Assembly: GCF_900115465.1 (NCBI RefSeq)
Contig: NZ_FOWN01000001.1
Span: 62,001 to 126,000 of the forward strand
Source: Halolactibacillus alkaliphilus
GTDB lineage: Bacteria > Bacillota > Bacilli > Bacillales > Amphibacillaceae
Direction of reading: 5' to 3'
DNA: 64,000 bases
Below the pieces are notes generated by a model, which ran no database searches, had not been told where the DNA came from, and saw only the letters and a program-made list of their open reading frames with translations. The translations under genes were made by a program, and so were the position numbers. Of the stretch, positions 46,101 to 55,138 are shown in pieces; positions within the stretch are counted from its first letter, which is position 1, and each line of letters begins with the position of its first letter.

Positions 46101-48724
46101 ATAATATGGATATTACTTTTTCTAGAGAAGAAAGAGTAGGACGATGGCACGATATTAATACCCGACAAGGAATAAGTAGTGGTTTAGAAGAAATTAAAAG
46201 AAATTATTTTCAAATAGTAGTTGATCATGGTGTTAATCCGACAAATGAAGGCTACTCTTATGTACTGCTTCCTAACAAAACAAAACAAGAAACACACGAG
46301 TATTCGGAAAACCCTGATATTGAAATATTGAGAAATGATGAAAAGGTACAAGCGGTAAAAGAGACTAGCTTAAATATTATCGGTGCTAATTTTTGGACTA
46401 ATCATAAAGAAGCAGTTGATAGGATTACTAGTCATAATAAAGCTTCTGTAATGATTAAAGAGATACCAGGTGATATGCTCGAAGTAGCTGTAAGTGACCC
46501 AACGCATCTTGCAGAAACGATTACATTAGAATTAGATTATTCAGTTGATTCGATTATGTGGATGGATTCTAGAGTCAATATTATAGAAAATAATTCTAAT
46601 CGTATAATAATAGAGATTAATGTTAAAGGTGCGATGGGAGAGAGTGTCATTGCAAAATTCAACTTGAATGAAGGAGGGGTACCTTGGAAAAATAACGTGC
46701 TTTATGAAGACTCCTTTGAAGCGGGTGATAGTGAAAGCGCTGTGTTAAATTGGGATTCTTTTGGGGTTGGAGAAGTTTATTATGAAAAAATTATTAGCCC
46801 ATTGTATTCTCAAAAGGATTTTACAGGGGTCAAGACGTTCGAACCGCAGCTAGATAAAGTAGTTGTTGAATATGATTTTATTGCGTTTAGTAATGATGTT
46901 GATGCCGTAATGGGTAATGGAGGGATTAATCAGACCATTAGTAATTATCCTGATATACCAATTATTGTTCGAGCGACATCAAATAATGGAGGCTTCTTTG
47001 ATGCTAGAGACTTTAATCAATTTAAAGCAGAAAACACTTTAGCTTTTGAGAAAGACACAACTTATCATGTTCGATTAGAGATTGATCTAGATAATCAAAC
47101 CTATAATGCTTTTGTTAAGCCGGTTGGTGAAGAAGAGGTTCAAATAGCTTTAGACTATAGGTTTAGAGATTCTGCTCAAAACCCGGAAGATATAGGTCGA
47201 TTTATATTACAAGATAATAGAGTTAGCCAAGGAAGCCAAGTGTTTAATTATCATATTAATGGAGAAAATCAAGATACATCTAATCAAAGTATGAAAGTGA
47301 GTTCCAACTCAGGTGAAAGTTTTTATGTTGAAAAAGTGTTTGAGGCACAACAAGAAAGGCTTTTGATTGATTGGTTATTTAAGAAAGAGGAACTCAATGA
47401 TGATGCTTTTGTAATATTAAGTGATGAGAATGAAGTAATTCGTTTGCAAATAGAAGAGAATATGTTAACTGACCGATTTAATAATCAGACCATTATCTCA
47501 TCTATTGAACAAGATGTATGGCACAGTGTCTCACTGGATATAAATGTAGCAAAAAACACATACAGTGTTTATGTTGATGGTGATTTAGTTCACGCAGATC
47601 TAGATTTAATTATGTTAGATCAATCAATAAATATATTTAGAATAGAAATGGATGAAGAGTCTAGAAGCTCTTTAAATTTGGATGATATTAGCATTAAGAG
47701 TAAGAGTGTAATGGTAGATGCATTGGAAATAGAGCAGGAACTTAAAAGTTTAGTCGTAGGTGAAACAAACCAAGTGTTAGTAAACATTAAGCCATCAAAG
47801 GCATATACTGGTGGAATTCGATGGGAAAGCTCTAATGTATCTGTTTTAACAATTGATAATCAAGGTTTAATAACTGCTGTTGGTGAGGGTACAGCGATTA
47901 TTACTATTATCGACCGGGTTACTGGAATAAGTGTTGAGCGAACGGTTACTGTTTATGCACCGGAAGAAAAAACCTTAGATAGCTTGACTTTATCAGTAAA
48001 TAAAGAGTTTATTAGTTTAAGTGATCAGGTTCAGCTCTATATACAGGGCTACTATGCTGATGGAGAAGCGGTCAACTTAGATCAATTAGAAGTCATTTAT
48101 GAGAGCAACCAACCTAAGTATATCCATATAACGAATTCTGGTGAAGTCAGTCTAAAGACTTTTCCTGAAAATGTGGATAACATTAAGGTTTGGGCTAAAG
48201 TAACAATAGGTGAAGAGGAGATAAAATCAAATGAGATCTCACTTAATGTTGCTATGGTTGACGTTGAAGTGCTAAAAAAGCATTTAGAACTAAGATTGGA
48301 TGAAGCAATACAGATGGTTAAAAATGCAATTTCCGGTAAAAGTCCAGGACAATACCCACAGTCAGCAATAAATAAATTAAGAATAGTGTTAATGGACATA
48401 GAGGAATTATTAAGTGAAGACAACTTAACTCTAAGAGAAATAGCTGCAGCTATAGAGACATTAGATCAAGCGATTAGAGAGTTTGAATCGGCTATGTTTA
48501 TACTACCTGAGGGAGAACAAGAATCTGAAGATATCGATTATGATAAATCATCAGAAGAGAGTAAAGATAATGAATTGGATGATTCCATAGAAGCGGAGTC
48601 CGATTTCAAATTACCTGATACTTATACCAACACTTTCAATTTATTTTTATTGGGTATTATGTTCTTCATCTTAGGTTTTGGCAATCTGTATTTCCAAAAA
48701 AGAAAAACGTCAAAACTTAAATAG
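43151..48724 (+). CDS. Cell-wall polysaccharide lyase family 8 (hyaluronate/chondroitin lyase type)
   Basis: Secreted 1857-residue lyase cleaving uronate-containing polymers by beta-elimination. Signal peptide about 1-33; carbohydrate-binding-like beta domain about 45-225; two Big_2 Ig-like domains about 230-405; PL8 toroid about 410-770, then the PL8 beta-sandwich domains to about 1130; concanavalin/laminin-G-like stretches about 1180-1515; a third Big_2 near 1530-1610; a FIVAR-like helical repeat near 1700-1785. The catalytic triad of hyaluronate lyases is intact: Asn580 (AGNLVDL), His631 and Tyr640 (DHGNIAYTGTYG), with the aromatic patch NNWWDW (518-523). The C-terminus is LPDTY (1821-1825), a membrane helix and KRKTSKLK, a sortase-type signal with Tyr in place of Gly. 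ATG 43139 touches the AAGGAG site, so ATG 43151 is preferred. Confidence 0.92.
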   Translation: MMKKTTARALVFILVFQLLLPIFESVNILGAQGLITEESDFEELLLEEATSNLVKNGNFNHREHAGLFAHLWNRDEKPQYWELRNWANSNGNEPIGDILEEDGQSVVEISLDRTVGFFQYHERMPVHPTTTYNISSRVKTKDIQTPHQSKRAISLRVEQFSAGNQLLQRRDYDYIENHSGESDWIDLVGEVTTLENTASIMIVLILGNVSPGNGSTGTIWIESMEMVKEYTPIESILFNSPEYIMSKGDQQEIPYTITPSNATSKELEWISEDEEVVRVVEGEITALKSGETRIIARSKVDSTIEAVAKVKVVDGEIPIQEIVIEQEDMILQVGQGAILNVGIIPENSIFNEVDWHTSDSSIASVNKGIIRALQPGKVTIQSSVGDVSDSLEVTVIEEKVDEYDLMRKKWLELIVPNDYIDLGNAQISETVANLSKEASEIWSEMNKDNNRSYLWSDAKSTSNSADVTTNYRYLNILAQAYSTEGSDLRGNDKLLRDIVDGLEWMDKYRYNSTGIDYNNWWDWQIGSPQLLNNTVAILYNYLTDNQIQRYMSAVKTYVPDPTRYYGVGGATWQVRAEAGNLVDLLKVSTIQGALSKESDRVAKGRDYFPVINLVGEGRGNGLYADGSFIDHGNIAYTGTYGVVFLGTMYDMVYLLDGSPYELKKDDLKDIYDMILNAFQPVIYRGLMMDMVNGRAISRGNTQDIGHGRGAIQRIIQYSTIAPEEYKEKLESMVKYWLLSNDSIDMVSQFTSVPVISRANAIISDSDIIPRGPLVGHYNFANMDRVVHRTENFVFGISMYSNRIAAYEGNMNGENLKGYYTGSGMTYLYNDDLTQYSDNFWPTVDSYRLPGITVDATKELPVGKGTGRTSPESWVGGSSIKGLYGTAGMSLDQSIYDMSLKGKKSWFMFDDEVVALGSGINSDDDRPIETIIENRKTRAIGEDRIYIDGEERPAEIGWIKQSQSAQWAHLSDKVAGSDIGYYFPDNMDITFSREERVGRWHDINTRQGISSGLEEIKRNYFQIVVDHGVNPTNEGYSYVLLPNKTKQETHEYSENPDIEILRNDEKVQAVKETSLNIIGANFWTNHKEAVDRITSHNKASVMIKEIPGDMLEVAVSDPTHLAETITLELDYSVDSIMWMDSRVNIIENNSNRIIIEINVKGAMGESVIAKFNLNEGGVPWKNNVLYEDSFEAGDSESAVLNWDSFGVGEVYYEKIISPLYSQKDFTGVKTFEPQLDKVVVEYDFIAFSNDVDAVMGNGGINQTISNYPDIPIIVRATSNNGGFFDARDFNQFKAENTLAFEKDTTYHVRLEIDLDNQTYNAFVKPVGEEEVQIALDYRFRDSAQNPEDIGRFILQDNRVSQGSQVFNYHINGENQDTSNQSMKVSSNSGESFYVEKVFEAQQERLLIDWLFKKEELNDDAFVILSDENEVIRLQIEENMLTDRFNNQTIISSIEQDVWHSVSLDINVAKNTYSVYVDGDLVHADLDLIMLDQSINIFRIEMDEESRSSLNLDDISIKSKSVMVDALEIEQELKSLVVGETNQVLVNIKPSKAYTGGIRWESSNVSVLTIDNQGLITAVGEGTAIITIIDRVTGISVERTVTVYAPEEKTLDSLTLSVNKEFISLSDQVQLYIQGYYADGEAVNLDQLEVIYESNQPKYIHITNSGEVSLKTFPENVDNIKVWAKVTIGEEEIKSNEISLNVAMVDVEVLKKHLELRLDEAIQMVKNAISGKSPGQYPQSAINKLRIVLMDIEELLSEDNLTLREIAAAIETLDQAIREFESAMFILPEGEQESEDIDYDKSSEESKDNELDDSIEAESDFKLPDTYTNTFNLFLLGIMFFILGFGNLYFQKRKTSKLK

Positions 48725-48861
48725 TCCGACGACCTGCTTTCAAAACACTCGAATGATACAATGAAGATTTTATTGTATTAAGTATCGAAAAGGTTATATA
48801 GCAAAATAATGTATTTTTTATTAAGTGTATAAGTTAAAATGTAATGCAAGTCTGTACGAAA

Positions 48862-48899
48862 CTAGCCTTTGTTAAACTTTTAAGTTTAGCAAAGGCTAG
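48862..48899 (+). terminator. First hairpin after PL8 gene
   Basis: CTAGCCTTTGTTAAACT (48862-48878) pairs with AGTTTAGCAAAGGCTAG (48883-48899), 17 pairs with one G-U, loop of four. No T-tract follows, so it may be a stabilising hairpin or a bidirectional terminator. Confidence 0.6.
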
Positions 48900-48914
48900 T
48901 AACATCTGAATTTT

Positions 48915-48988
48915 ATAATGATACTTCGTAATAATCCGCTATAAACATTGATAAATAGCGGTTTTTGTATTGATTAAAAACTCAGATA
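48915..48988 (+). repeat. Imperfect direct repeat right of PL8 gene, with terminator
   Basis: Starts ATAATGATACTTCGTAATAA and contains the hairpin CCGCTAT (48936-48942) / ATAGCGG (48955-48961) with five T, then ATTGATTAAAAA. Matches 42281-42355 along most of its length in the same orientation. The hairpin looks like a working terminator. Confidence 0.6.
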
Positions 48989-49124
48989 TGAGACAAAAAA
49001 CTGGCTCTGTACTAAATGTGGTGGTACCCTTTGAACTGACATTAGCCTATATCACAGAATACACTTATACCCCTCATTTTTTAAACTATAATCGACGAAA
49101 AAAATAGAGAAATGAGGGGTACAA

Positions 49125-49460
49125 GTGCAAGACAAGTTTATCATAAAATTGTTAGGAATTGAAGATAAGCATGTGGAATTATGGGATGTGGATGAATCAA
49201 AGTCAAAGTTACAAGCATGGGTAACAACGAAGGTAAAAACACAAAAATGTCCGAAGTATAAAGCACTTACAAGAAAGGTTACGCGTATTTCAAACAAAAA
49301 GTCGGATCGATTTGTGGTCTTCATAAGCCATTAACATTATACATAAAGTAGCGCCGATATAACTGTAAGTCATGTCAGGCAACATTTATGGAAAAATTGA
49401 GTTTTATTAAACGTTATCAGAGGTGCTTAAGTGTTTTACCATAAACGGCTAGGACTAAAA
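49125..49460 (+). pseudogene. ISL3 transposase, N-terminal fragment
   Basis: MQDKFIIKLLGIEDKHVELWD starts at 49125 with GAGGGGT upstream. The frame stops after FVVFISH at 49334. It continues in another frame as RRYNCKSCQATFMEKLSFIKRYQR with the zinc-finger CKSCQ, then further stops. The first finger has CPKYK instead of CPxC. Non-functional. Confidence 0.75.
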
Positions 49461-49527
49461 GAAATACTGGCGACTAATACTAAAGCTTTGTGAAGACCTT
49501 TCAAGTAACGAGTACAAGCACTATACC

Positions 49528-49917
49528 ATGTTAGATTATTTTGATGAACTAAAAGCAAACTATGACTTACTCCGGTGTTTCTTTAAAGTTTTTGATGATA
49601 GGAACTTTGACGATCTCAAAGAGATCGTGAAGGAAAAACTTGATGCAAATATTTCTAGTTATATGAAATCGAGTATAAAGACGTTATGTGAACATTTACC
49701 ACATATTCAAAACAACTTTAATTATACTTATAATAACGGCCGCATTGAAGGTATTAATAATAAAATTAAAGTCTTAAATCGCGTCACATATGGTTATCGT
49801 AATTTCAAGAACTATAAGAGCCGAATTCTTTTGCGTAAAAACCAGTTGAACCAGGGGAGAAAAAGTCACAAAATAAAACATATGTTTCAGCTGCATAAAA
49901 TAAGCCTAAACCTGTGA
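49528..49917 (+). pseudogene. ISL3 transposase, C-terminal fragment
   Basis: 129 codons without its own ribosome site. NGRIEGINNKIKVLNRVTYGYRNFKNYKSRILL is the conserved C-terminal DDE block of ISL3-family transposases. It is separated from the N-terminal fragment by frameshifts and a deletion of the central catalytic part. Confidence 0.78.
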
Positions 49918-50186
49918 AATATAAGCTTGAAATTATTGGTTGGAAATTCTCACCAACCCTATTTGACAAAGAGCTAGAAGAAAACGACCATGATAGGCTT
50001 AGGGGGCGGAGGGTGCTTCAAAGGCACTAAAATGACCATCCCACACAAGGTAACTCGTCATGGTCGTTACTGAAGTCAAGTATGGCGGATACTACCTCGA
50101 CTAATATTAATCAAATGAGTGGTGTTTTAGGTACCACCATATTTGACAGAGAACCGAATTACGTTAACATAACAATCAACTGACCA

Positions 50187-51305
50187 TTAAACTGTCCAAT
50201 AACCTCTGTGTTTCTTTTCGAGTCTCATTAATGCTTCTAAATAAAAGTAATCGCCCCATATAACGAAATCATCTGGAGAAATATTTTCTTGCACACTATA
50301 TGAACCATGGTCTAGTAATCCTTGTTCATTATCTTGTGTTTCACACTCTTTTATTAAAGCTGCCATAATGTGATGTATGGAGCTATCTAAAAACCCTTTT
50401 TCTGGATGGTCAGAAGTTAGTAAATTACTGAGTTCATGCATCCCGCAAACAGCGATTGCACACGCTGAACTATCGGGTTTAGTATCTGAATTAGTAGGTG
50501 CATCGAAATCCCAAGGAGCAATATAGTTTTCAGGCAATTGCTTAACAAAATACTGAGCGGTTTTAATAGATGTCTCCAAATATGAGGAATCTTTGGTGTA
50601 ATAATAGGCTAATGCAAAGCCATAAATTGCCCACGATTGTCCTCTGGACCAAGTTGAGCCATTTTGATAACCTTGAGCTGTCGCTCCTTTTACGGCATCT
50701 CCAGTTTTTTGATCAAAATAAAATGTATGATAAGATGAGTTGTCGCCGCGTATAAGGAATTTACGTGCAATGTCAACAAATTGCGTGGCTGCCTCCTTAT
50801 ATTTTTGATTTCCAGTTTCTTTGCTAGCCCAAAATAATAGAGGCATATTCATTAAGCAGTCTATAATAATTCTTCCACCGTTATCCGGATCATCCTTAGG
50901 TCCCCATGCTTGAAATATTTTCAAATTTGGTCTGTAGCGCTGCATCAGTTTATCTGCGGCAGCAATGGTTAGTTCTTTTGCATCTTCTTTTTCTTCTATT
51001 TTCCATTGCGCTAAGCTGGAAGGTGTATATAAAAAGCCGATATCATGCATATCTAAGACAATATTATTTTCCCACCGGTTTCTGAAACTGTCGACAGTTT
51101 CTTGCGCGGCAACTTTAAACACATTGTCATTACTGTACTCATAGCTAAGCCATAGTATTCCCGACCAAAAGCCATTTGTCCAATCTTCGTTAGCATTTAA
51201 AGAGTATTTACCTCCCTCACTCACGTGAGGGAATAGTCCATTGAATCTACTAATATTAGCTTTTGTCTTTCTTAATGTATTATCAATTGCTTTTGAGTAT
51301 GTCAT
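50187..51305 (-). CDS. GH88 unsaturated glucuronyl hydrolase (module 1)
   Basis: Cytoplasmic family 88 hydrolase, 372 residues, an alpha6/alpha6 barrel. It removes the 4,5-unsaturated uronic acid left at the end of oligosaccharides by polysaccharide lyases, through hydration of the double bond. The two catalytic aspartates are Asp88 (LDMHDIGFLY) and Asp149 (IIIDCLMNMP), the same numbers as in the Bacillus GL1 enzyme. WTNGFWSGILWLSYE and GSTWSRGQSWAIYGFAL are further family blocks. TTG 51314 is too close to the AAAGGAG site; ATG 51305 was chosen. It lies downstream of the heparinase-family gene on the same strand, 246 bases away. Confidence 0.92.
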   Translation of the reverse strand: MTYSKAIDNTLRKTKANISRFNGLFPHVSEGGKYSLNANEDWTNGFWSGILWLSYEYSNDNVFKVAAQETVDSFRNRWENNIVLDMHDIGFLYTPSSLAQWKIEEKEDAKELTIAAADKLMQRYRPNLKIFQAWGPKDDPDNGGRIIIDCLMNMPLLFWASKETGNQKYKEAATQFVDIARKFLIRGDNSSYHTFYFDQKTGDAVKGATAQGYQNGSTWSRGQSWAIYGFALAYYYTKDSSYLETSIKTAQYFVKQLPENYIAPWDFDAPTNSDTKPDSSACAIAVCGMHELSNLLTSDHPEKGFLDSSIHHIMAALIKECETQDNEQGLLDHGSYSVQENISPDDFVIWGDYFYLEALMRLEKKHRGYWTV

Positions 51306-51551
51306 GCTTATCAATCTCCTTTTACTAAATTTATATATGTGTAAATATTTATAGGCGCTTTTTTAAACAGTTAAATATTGGATGCGTGTATTAATTAATT
51401 CACCTATCAGCAGCAAAAAAAGAAAGCGCTAGCATATTATTGTGGTGATTGCTACTACTTTATGCTCTTGGTGCAGCTGTGATTCTTGATGAAATACAAT
51501 GGTACAAACAAAAAGTTATTATAAAAAATAATAAACTTTGAAAATTTAGGC

Positions 51552-53675
51552 TTATTTGATAACAATAATCTCCTCAACCAATCCTTTTCTTTTTACTAAG
51601 ACGAGCTCCCCGAATACTTGAATGCCATCAATTACGTAAGACATGGCGTGCAAAGAAGGAGATTTTTTACAATTTAATATCAGGTGTTCCTCATCTAAAG
51701 AGGGGATCTCCAATTTAAACGCTTGTGCCTCGTTTTTTGAAACTAAATTATCGGCTATGTCATACACATCTACCTCTATAATCTTTGGAAATAAATGTTC
51801 ATTTTCTTTGACTGGATATAGGAGCTGGCTCATTATAGCTGATCCATTAGATTTAAGATGATATTGAACGTTTTCACTTTGTTCAACTTTATTATACTCA
51901 AAAGAGATTGGCATTTGAGAGTTAGTAATCTCCATTTCAGTACAACTTAATGGTATTATGAGTAGATTTGGTACTTCTTTGTTTTGTGTTGAACAAATCT
52001 TCTTTTGACTATCAATATTAATCTTTCCAGGTGGGAAATTAAAGACTTGTGTAAATTTATGAGATTCTTTGCAAGTGAATTCGTCGATTAATAACCAATA
52101 AAAAGGCTTGATAAATAGCATTTTTCTCCTGACATATACAGGATCCTCTAAATGGAGATATCCATCATGACTAGCCTCAACATAATCGAAGAAAGTCTCA
52201 CTTTTGTACAATGTATGTAAAGGAGAAGCAATTTTACTGTACCCCCAAGAATCAGTACATTCAGTAAAATCTATGTTATCAACAAGTGTCGTATTATGAG
52301 CACTTGCTTGTTTTAGTTGAAGTCTATACTTAGAATTATTACTATAATTGAATCGTCCCCTGTCTGTTAGCAGATCTTTACCAAAGGCATAAATATCAAA
52401 GTGCAAGAGATCAGCGTGACCATGTCCACCACCCAATTGCCCACAATGAAAAAATGAATACAAATCAGTAGTTTTCCAGCCAGATCTCATGAAGAAATTT
52501 CCGGAATGCTCGAAACTCTTAGATGATTTTTTCGGCTCAATGGCCTCTGTTTTTTCATATTGTTCTGCGGCCTGCACGCCTAAACACCAAATGTTAGAAA
52601 AATCCATTTTTAAATATCCTCTAGATTTTAAGGTCGCATCTTCAAGAATACTTGCGGACATAGTGATAAGGTCTCTTGTATCAATCGAGTCACTATCTCC
52701 TTTCATGGGTTGGTGGTAGTTAGGTTTGGTCATGTACATATTTGCGTAGGCCATCTTTTTAATCGTTTCAACTAGATGACTGCTAACTTTTAGCTGATTG
52801 ATTTTACTAAGGTGAAGCATACCGAGATAAGACAATAATACCTCGTTATGATACATTGGTGATTGCTCCCAGTGTATACCATCCTTCATTACCTGGATTC
52901 GAGCTGTTTCTTCAAGGCGATACTGACTAATATCGTACCAGTCATTAGCCTCTTTAAAATCAATACCGAATATTGAAAAATCAAATAGCCCCTTACTTTC
53001 AAGCACTCCCCAATTGCTAATGTAATTCCATTTACTGAAGCTATCTGCTAAGTATTTGGCTTGTTGATATAAGGATACCAGCAATGTACTAAATATCTTT
53101 GGAGTGAAAAAAGCACTCTCTTTAAATAAATAAATAGATTTAATCCAGTTACTAATTCTCAATCCAACATCTATTGTTCGCCAAGCAAGGGGAGAGGTTT
53201 CTTTAGGATTGGAATAAATCCAGTTAGTGATAATATCAAAATAGGTCTCTGCATATTTCTCATCACCTGTTATAACATAGGCCTTCCCCAAAGGGATAAG
53301 AAAACGGTGTCTGTTTAGCATGTAGGTCCATTCCGGATCATCTAAAGGAATGTAGCGCCAATCTATCTCTTGATTAAATGTAACGGGAATAGATGTTTTT
53401 TCCATGTCCCAGGCTTCTTGAAATATAAAAGTTTTATTTACTAATTGTTCAGCAACTTTTACAACATGCGTTACTTTATCTGGAAAATCATCTTTAGACA
53501 GGGCAATTAACTTATCCTTTTCTGAAGTATCAAATCCCATTCTAGGATATTTTCTATTAAGAAAATGCTCTTTTAGTAAAGAGAGGGCTCTTTCTTCTTT
53601 GTTTTCATTTAATAGCTCTTTTATCTTTGTAAAATCTGGAGAATCGATGTCAAGTAGTTCGAAAATATTAGTCAA
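51552..53675 (-). CDS. Heparinase II/III-family lyase (module 1)
   Basis: A 707-residue lyase-fold protein without signal peptide, so probably cytoplasmic. N-terminal helical region about 1-75, alpha-toroid about 76-380 (WRTIDVGLRISNWIKS, ISNWGVLESKGLFDF, WEQSPMYHNEVLLSYLGM), then the heparinase II/III beta domain. GGGHGHADLLHFDIYAFGKDLLTDRGRFNY is near 415-445 and ASAHNTTLVDN follows. The conserved Tyr/His of SPMYH and His of HGHADLL are present. The only start with good spacing is TTG 53675 behind AAGGAGG. It would cleave imported uronate oligosaccharides; whether heparan, hyaluronan or another polymer is unknown. Confidence 0.85.
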   Translation of the reverse strand: MTNIFELLDIDSPDFTKIKELLNENKEERALSLLKEHFLNRKYPRMGFDTSEKDKLIALSKDDFPDKVTHVVKVAEQLVNKTFIFQEAWDMEKTSIPVTFNQEIDWRYIPLDDPEWTYMLNRHRFLIPLGKAYVITGDEKYAETYFDIITNWIYSNPKETSPLAWRTIDVGLRISNWIKSIYLFKESAFFTPKIFSTLLVSLYQQAKYLADSFSKWNYISNWGVLESKGLFDFSIFGIDFKEANDWYDISQYRLEETARIQVMKDGIHWEQSPMYHNEVLLSYLGMLHLSKINQLKVSSHLVETIKKMAYANMYMTKPNYHQPMKGDSDSIDTRDLITMSASILEDATLKSRGYLKMDFSNIWCLGVQAAEQYEKTEAIEPKKSSKSFEHSGNFFMRSGWKTTDLYSFFHCGQLGGGHGHADLLHFDIYAFGKDLLTDRGRFNYSNNSKYRLQLKQASAHNTTLVDNIDFTECTDSWGYSKIASPLHTLYKSETFFDYVEASHDGYLHLEDPVYVRRKMLFIKPFYWLLIDEFTCKESHKFTQVFNFPPGKINIDSQKKICSTQNKEVPNLLIIPLSCTEMEITNSQMPISFEYNKVEQSENVQYHLKSNGSAIMSQLLYPVKENEHLFPKIIEVDVYDIADNLVSKNEAQAFKLEIPSLDEEHLILNCKKSPSLHAMSYVIDGIQVFGELVLVKRKGLVEEIIVIK

Positions 53676-53954
53676 TTGAGTAACCTCCTTTTGGTAAGCT
53701 CTATACTGCTAATTCTAACAGGCTAAATAAAGTTAGATATGTAAAAATCTTAGACGTACGTGCACTATTTTTACCTGTTAGCTTTATTTGATAGACACCT
53801 TTTGTAAAGGTGTGATATCTTGTAATTTAATCAAAGTGGAAATATAAGTGAAAAGGAATTTAGGTTTATTTATGGACACATGACTTAATTTAGAGGGTTT
53901 TTAGTTGATCAAAGATCATGAAAGTAAATAAAGTTTAAAAGGTGGGAGTATAGT
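53676..53954. other. Divergent promoter region of module 1
   Basis: 279 bases between the minus-strand heparinase-family gene and the plus-strand unknown gene. AT-rich; contains the related stretches AACAGGCTAAATAAAG (~53719) and, inverted in two separate blocks, CCTGTTAGCTTTATTT (~53776). These may be regulator half-sites. No copy of the GntR-type GTTAAC motif was found here. Confidence 0.4.
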
Positions 53955-54749
53955 ATGGATATAAAAATAGCTGTTATTAACAAACATAACAAAGTAAAGA
54001 AAGAGAAACTTCTCTCTAGGAGAGCGTATCTGGATTACATTGGCTCTTACGAAGAGGGAGATTGTATTCAAGTAACTACAGGAGAAAAGGGTCAATACCT
54101 TATTGTCCAATTGGACGAAGCGCTAAATCCTTCTTTGATTTATTTGAAAGATTACGTTTGGGAATATCATATTCCTCTGAGTAACAAGGCGAGAGAAGCG
54201 TATTCTCCTAAAGCCTTTTCGGGAAATAAGCATTATATATCCGTTCGAAAGGCTGAGGAGCATGAGATTTCACAATATCAAAACTTGGCCCTTAATCCAC
54301 ATGATCAACAAAACAATTCTGGTGCATATCCACATGCTAGTGCAAATGTCGAAACAAGAAATGATTCTACTTTCTTCGCTCGTAATGCAATAGACGGTGT
54401 AATTGCTAATACGGATCACGGTCCCTATCCTTATCAATCTTGGGGGATTAATCAACAAGCAGATGCATGTATAAAAATCGATTTTGGACGGTTGGTGATT
54501 ATTGATAAAATCAGTCTAGTTTTAAGAGGTGATTATCCACACGATAGTTACTGGACGCATGCAACTATTTCTTTTTCGGATGGCTCTTCTGAATCTATAG
54601 GTTTAGAAAAACTATTAGAACCTCAGACGATAAATTTCCCACCTAAGAAAATTAAATGGTTAGAACTAAAGGAACTTATTAAGGCTGAGGACGAATCACC
54701 ATTTCCAGCGTTAACACAAATTGAAGTTTTTGGTCATAACATTTCTTAA
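53955..54749 (+). CDS. Unknown ~265-residue protein, discoidin-like (module 1)
   Basis: Soluble protein of 264 residues without signal peptide. The N-terminal part (1-90) reads as beta-strand-rich. The part from about 105 on resembles an F5/8 type C (discoidin) fold: NVETRNDSTFFARNAIDGVIAN, PYPYQSWGIN, KIDFGRLVIIDKISLVLRGDYPHDSYW, and ESPFPALTQIEVFGHNIS at the end. Its paralogue at 61092 shares most of these residues. Both sit next to a heparinase-family lyase and GH88. Carbohydrate binding is plausible from the fold, but GAYPHA, LRGDYPHDSYWTH and the acidic/His residues are conserved enough that an enzymatic role is possible. I cannot name a family. ATG 53955 follows AAAGGTGGGAG. Confidence 0.75.
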   Translation: MDIKIAVINKHNKVKKEKLLSRRAYLDYIGSYEEGDCIQVTTGEKGQYLIVQLDEALNPSLIYLKDYVWEYHIPLSNKAREAYSPKAFSGNKHYISVRKAEEHEISQYQNLALNPHDQQNNSGAYPHASANVETRNDSTFFARNAIDGVIANTDHGPYPYQSWGINQQADACIKIDFGRLVIIDKISLVLRGDYPHDSYWTHATISFSDGSSESIGLEKLLEPQTINFPPKKIKWLELKELIKAEDESPFPALTQIEVFGHNIS

Positions 54750-55138
54750 TAAACAATCAAACCGCTATTCTCCAATGAGGATAGCGGTATTTATATATGA
54801 TTTGATGAAAAAATTAAAATTTATGGTACCTGAATTAAAACTGTGTTGAAACGTATATACTGACGTAGGTCAAACCACACAAAAACACTTTTAGCTATTT
54901 GTAGTTATCAAACTATGGCTTTAATTTATTCGTTGTAATATCTTCATTCACTTTTAATTTCTTTAGTGTGAAAGGGGTAATCGTATAACTTGAGACTAAC
55001 ATGGTTTGTCGGATTAAAATTTAATTTCATATCTACAATAAATATGTTGCCTGCACGGGTATTATCTTAATTAGCTTTAGATTGTTTAAGTGAATGATGT
55101 GGGTTTTCAGAGACTCTTTGGATACTTTGAAATTATAG
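54750..55138. other. Intergenic region between unknown gene and IclR gene
   Basis: 389 bases; apart from the terminator at 54761 nothing is recognised. The genes converge here, so no promoter is expected. Confidence 0.5.
54761..54796 (+). terminator. Terminator after unknown gene of module 1
   Basis: ACCGCTATTCTC / GAGGATAGCGGT hairpin (54761-54788, one internal mismatch) followed by ATTTAT, twelve bases after the stop. Its stem resembles those at 42302 and 48936. Confidence 0.75.

Larger units (their letters stand above)
48725..49002. other. Intergenic DNA after PL8 gene
   Basis: 278 bases with no gene. Contains two terminator hairpins (48862-48899 and 48936-48966), the second within the direct repeat shared with the left side of the PL8 gene, and then the left end of an ISL3 remnant. 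Confidence 0.6.
49003..50155 (+). mobile_element. Decayed ISL3-family element
   Basis: Ends are imperfect inverted repeats: GGCTCTGTACTAAATGTGGT at 49003 onward and the complement of GGTTCTCTGTCAAATATGGT at the right end (50155 leftward), both continuing to GGTACC. An extra ISL3-like end (CCCTATTTGACAAAGAGC) lies near 49958-49975, so the element may really end there. Inside are two transposase fragments with the catalytic middle missing or scrambled. Confidence 0.75.

Noticed and set aside
51424-51440. AGAAAGCGCTAGCA considered as a cre site before the module 1 GH88 gene
   Set aside because: Two mismatches to the consensus including a W position; not strong enough to list as a feature.
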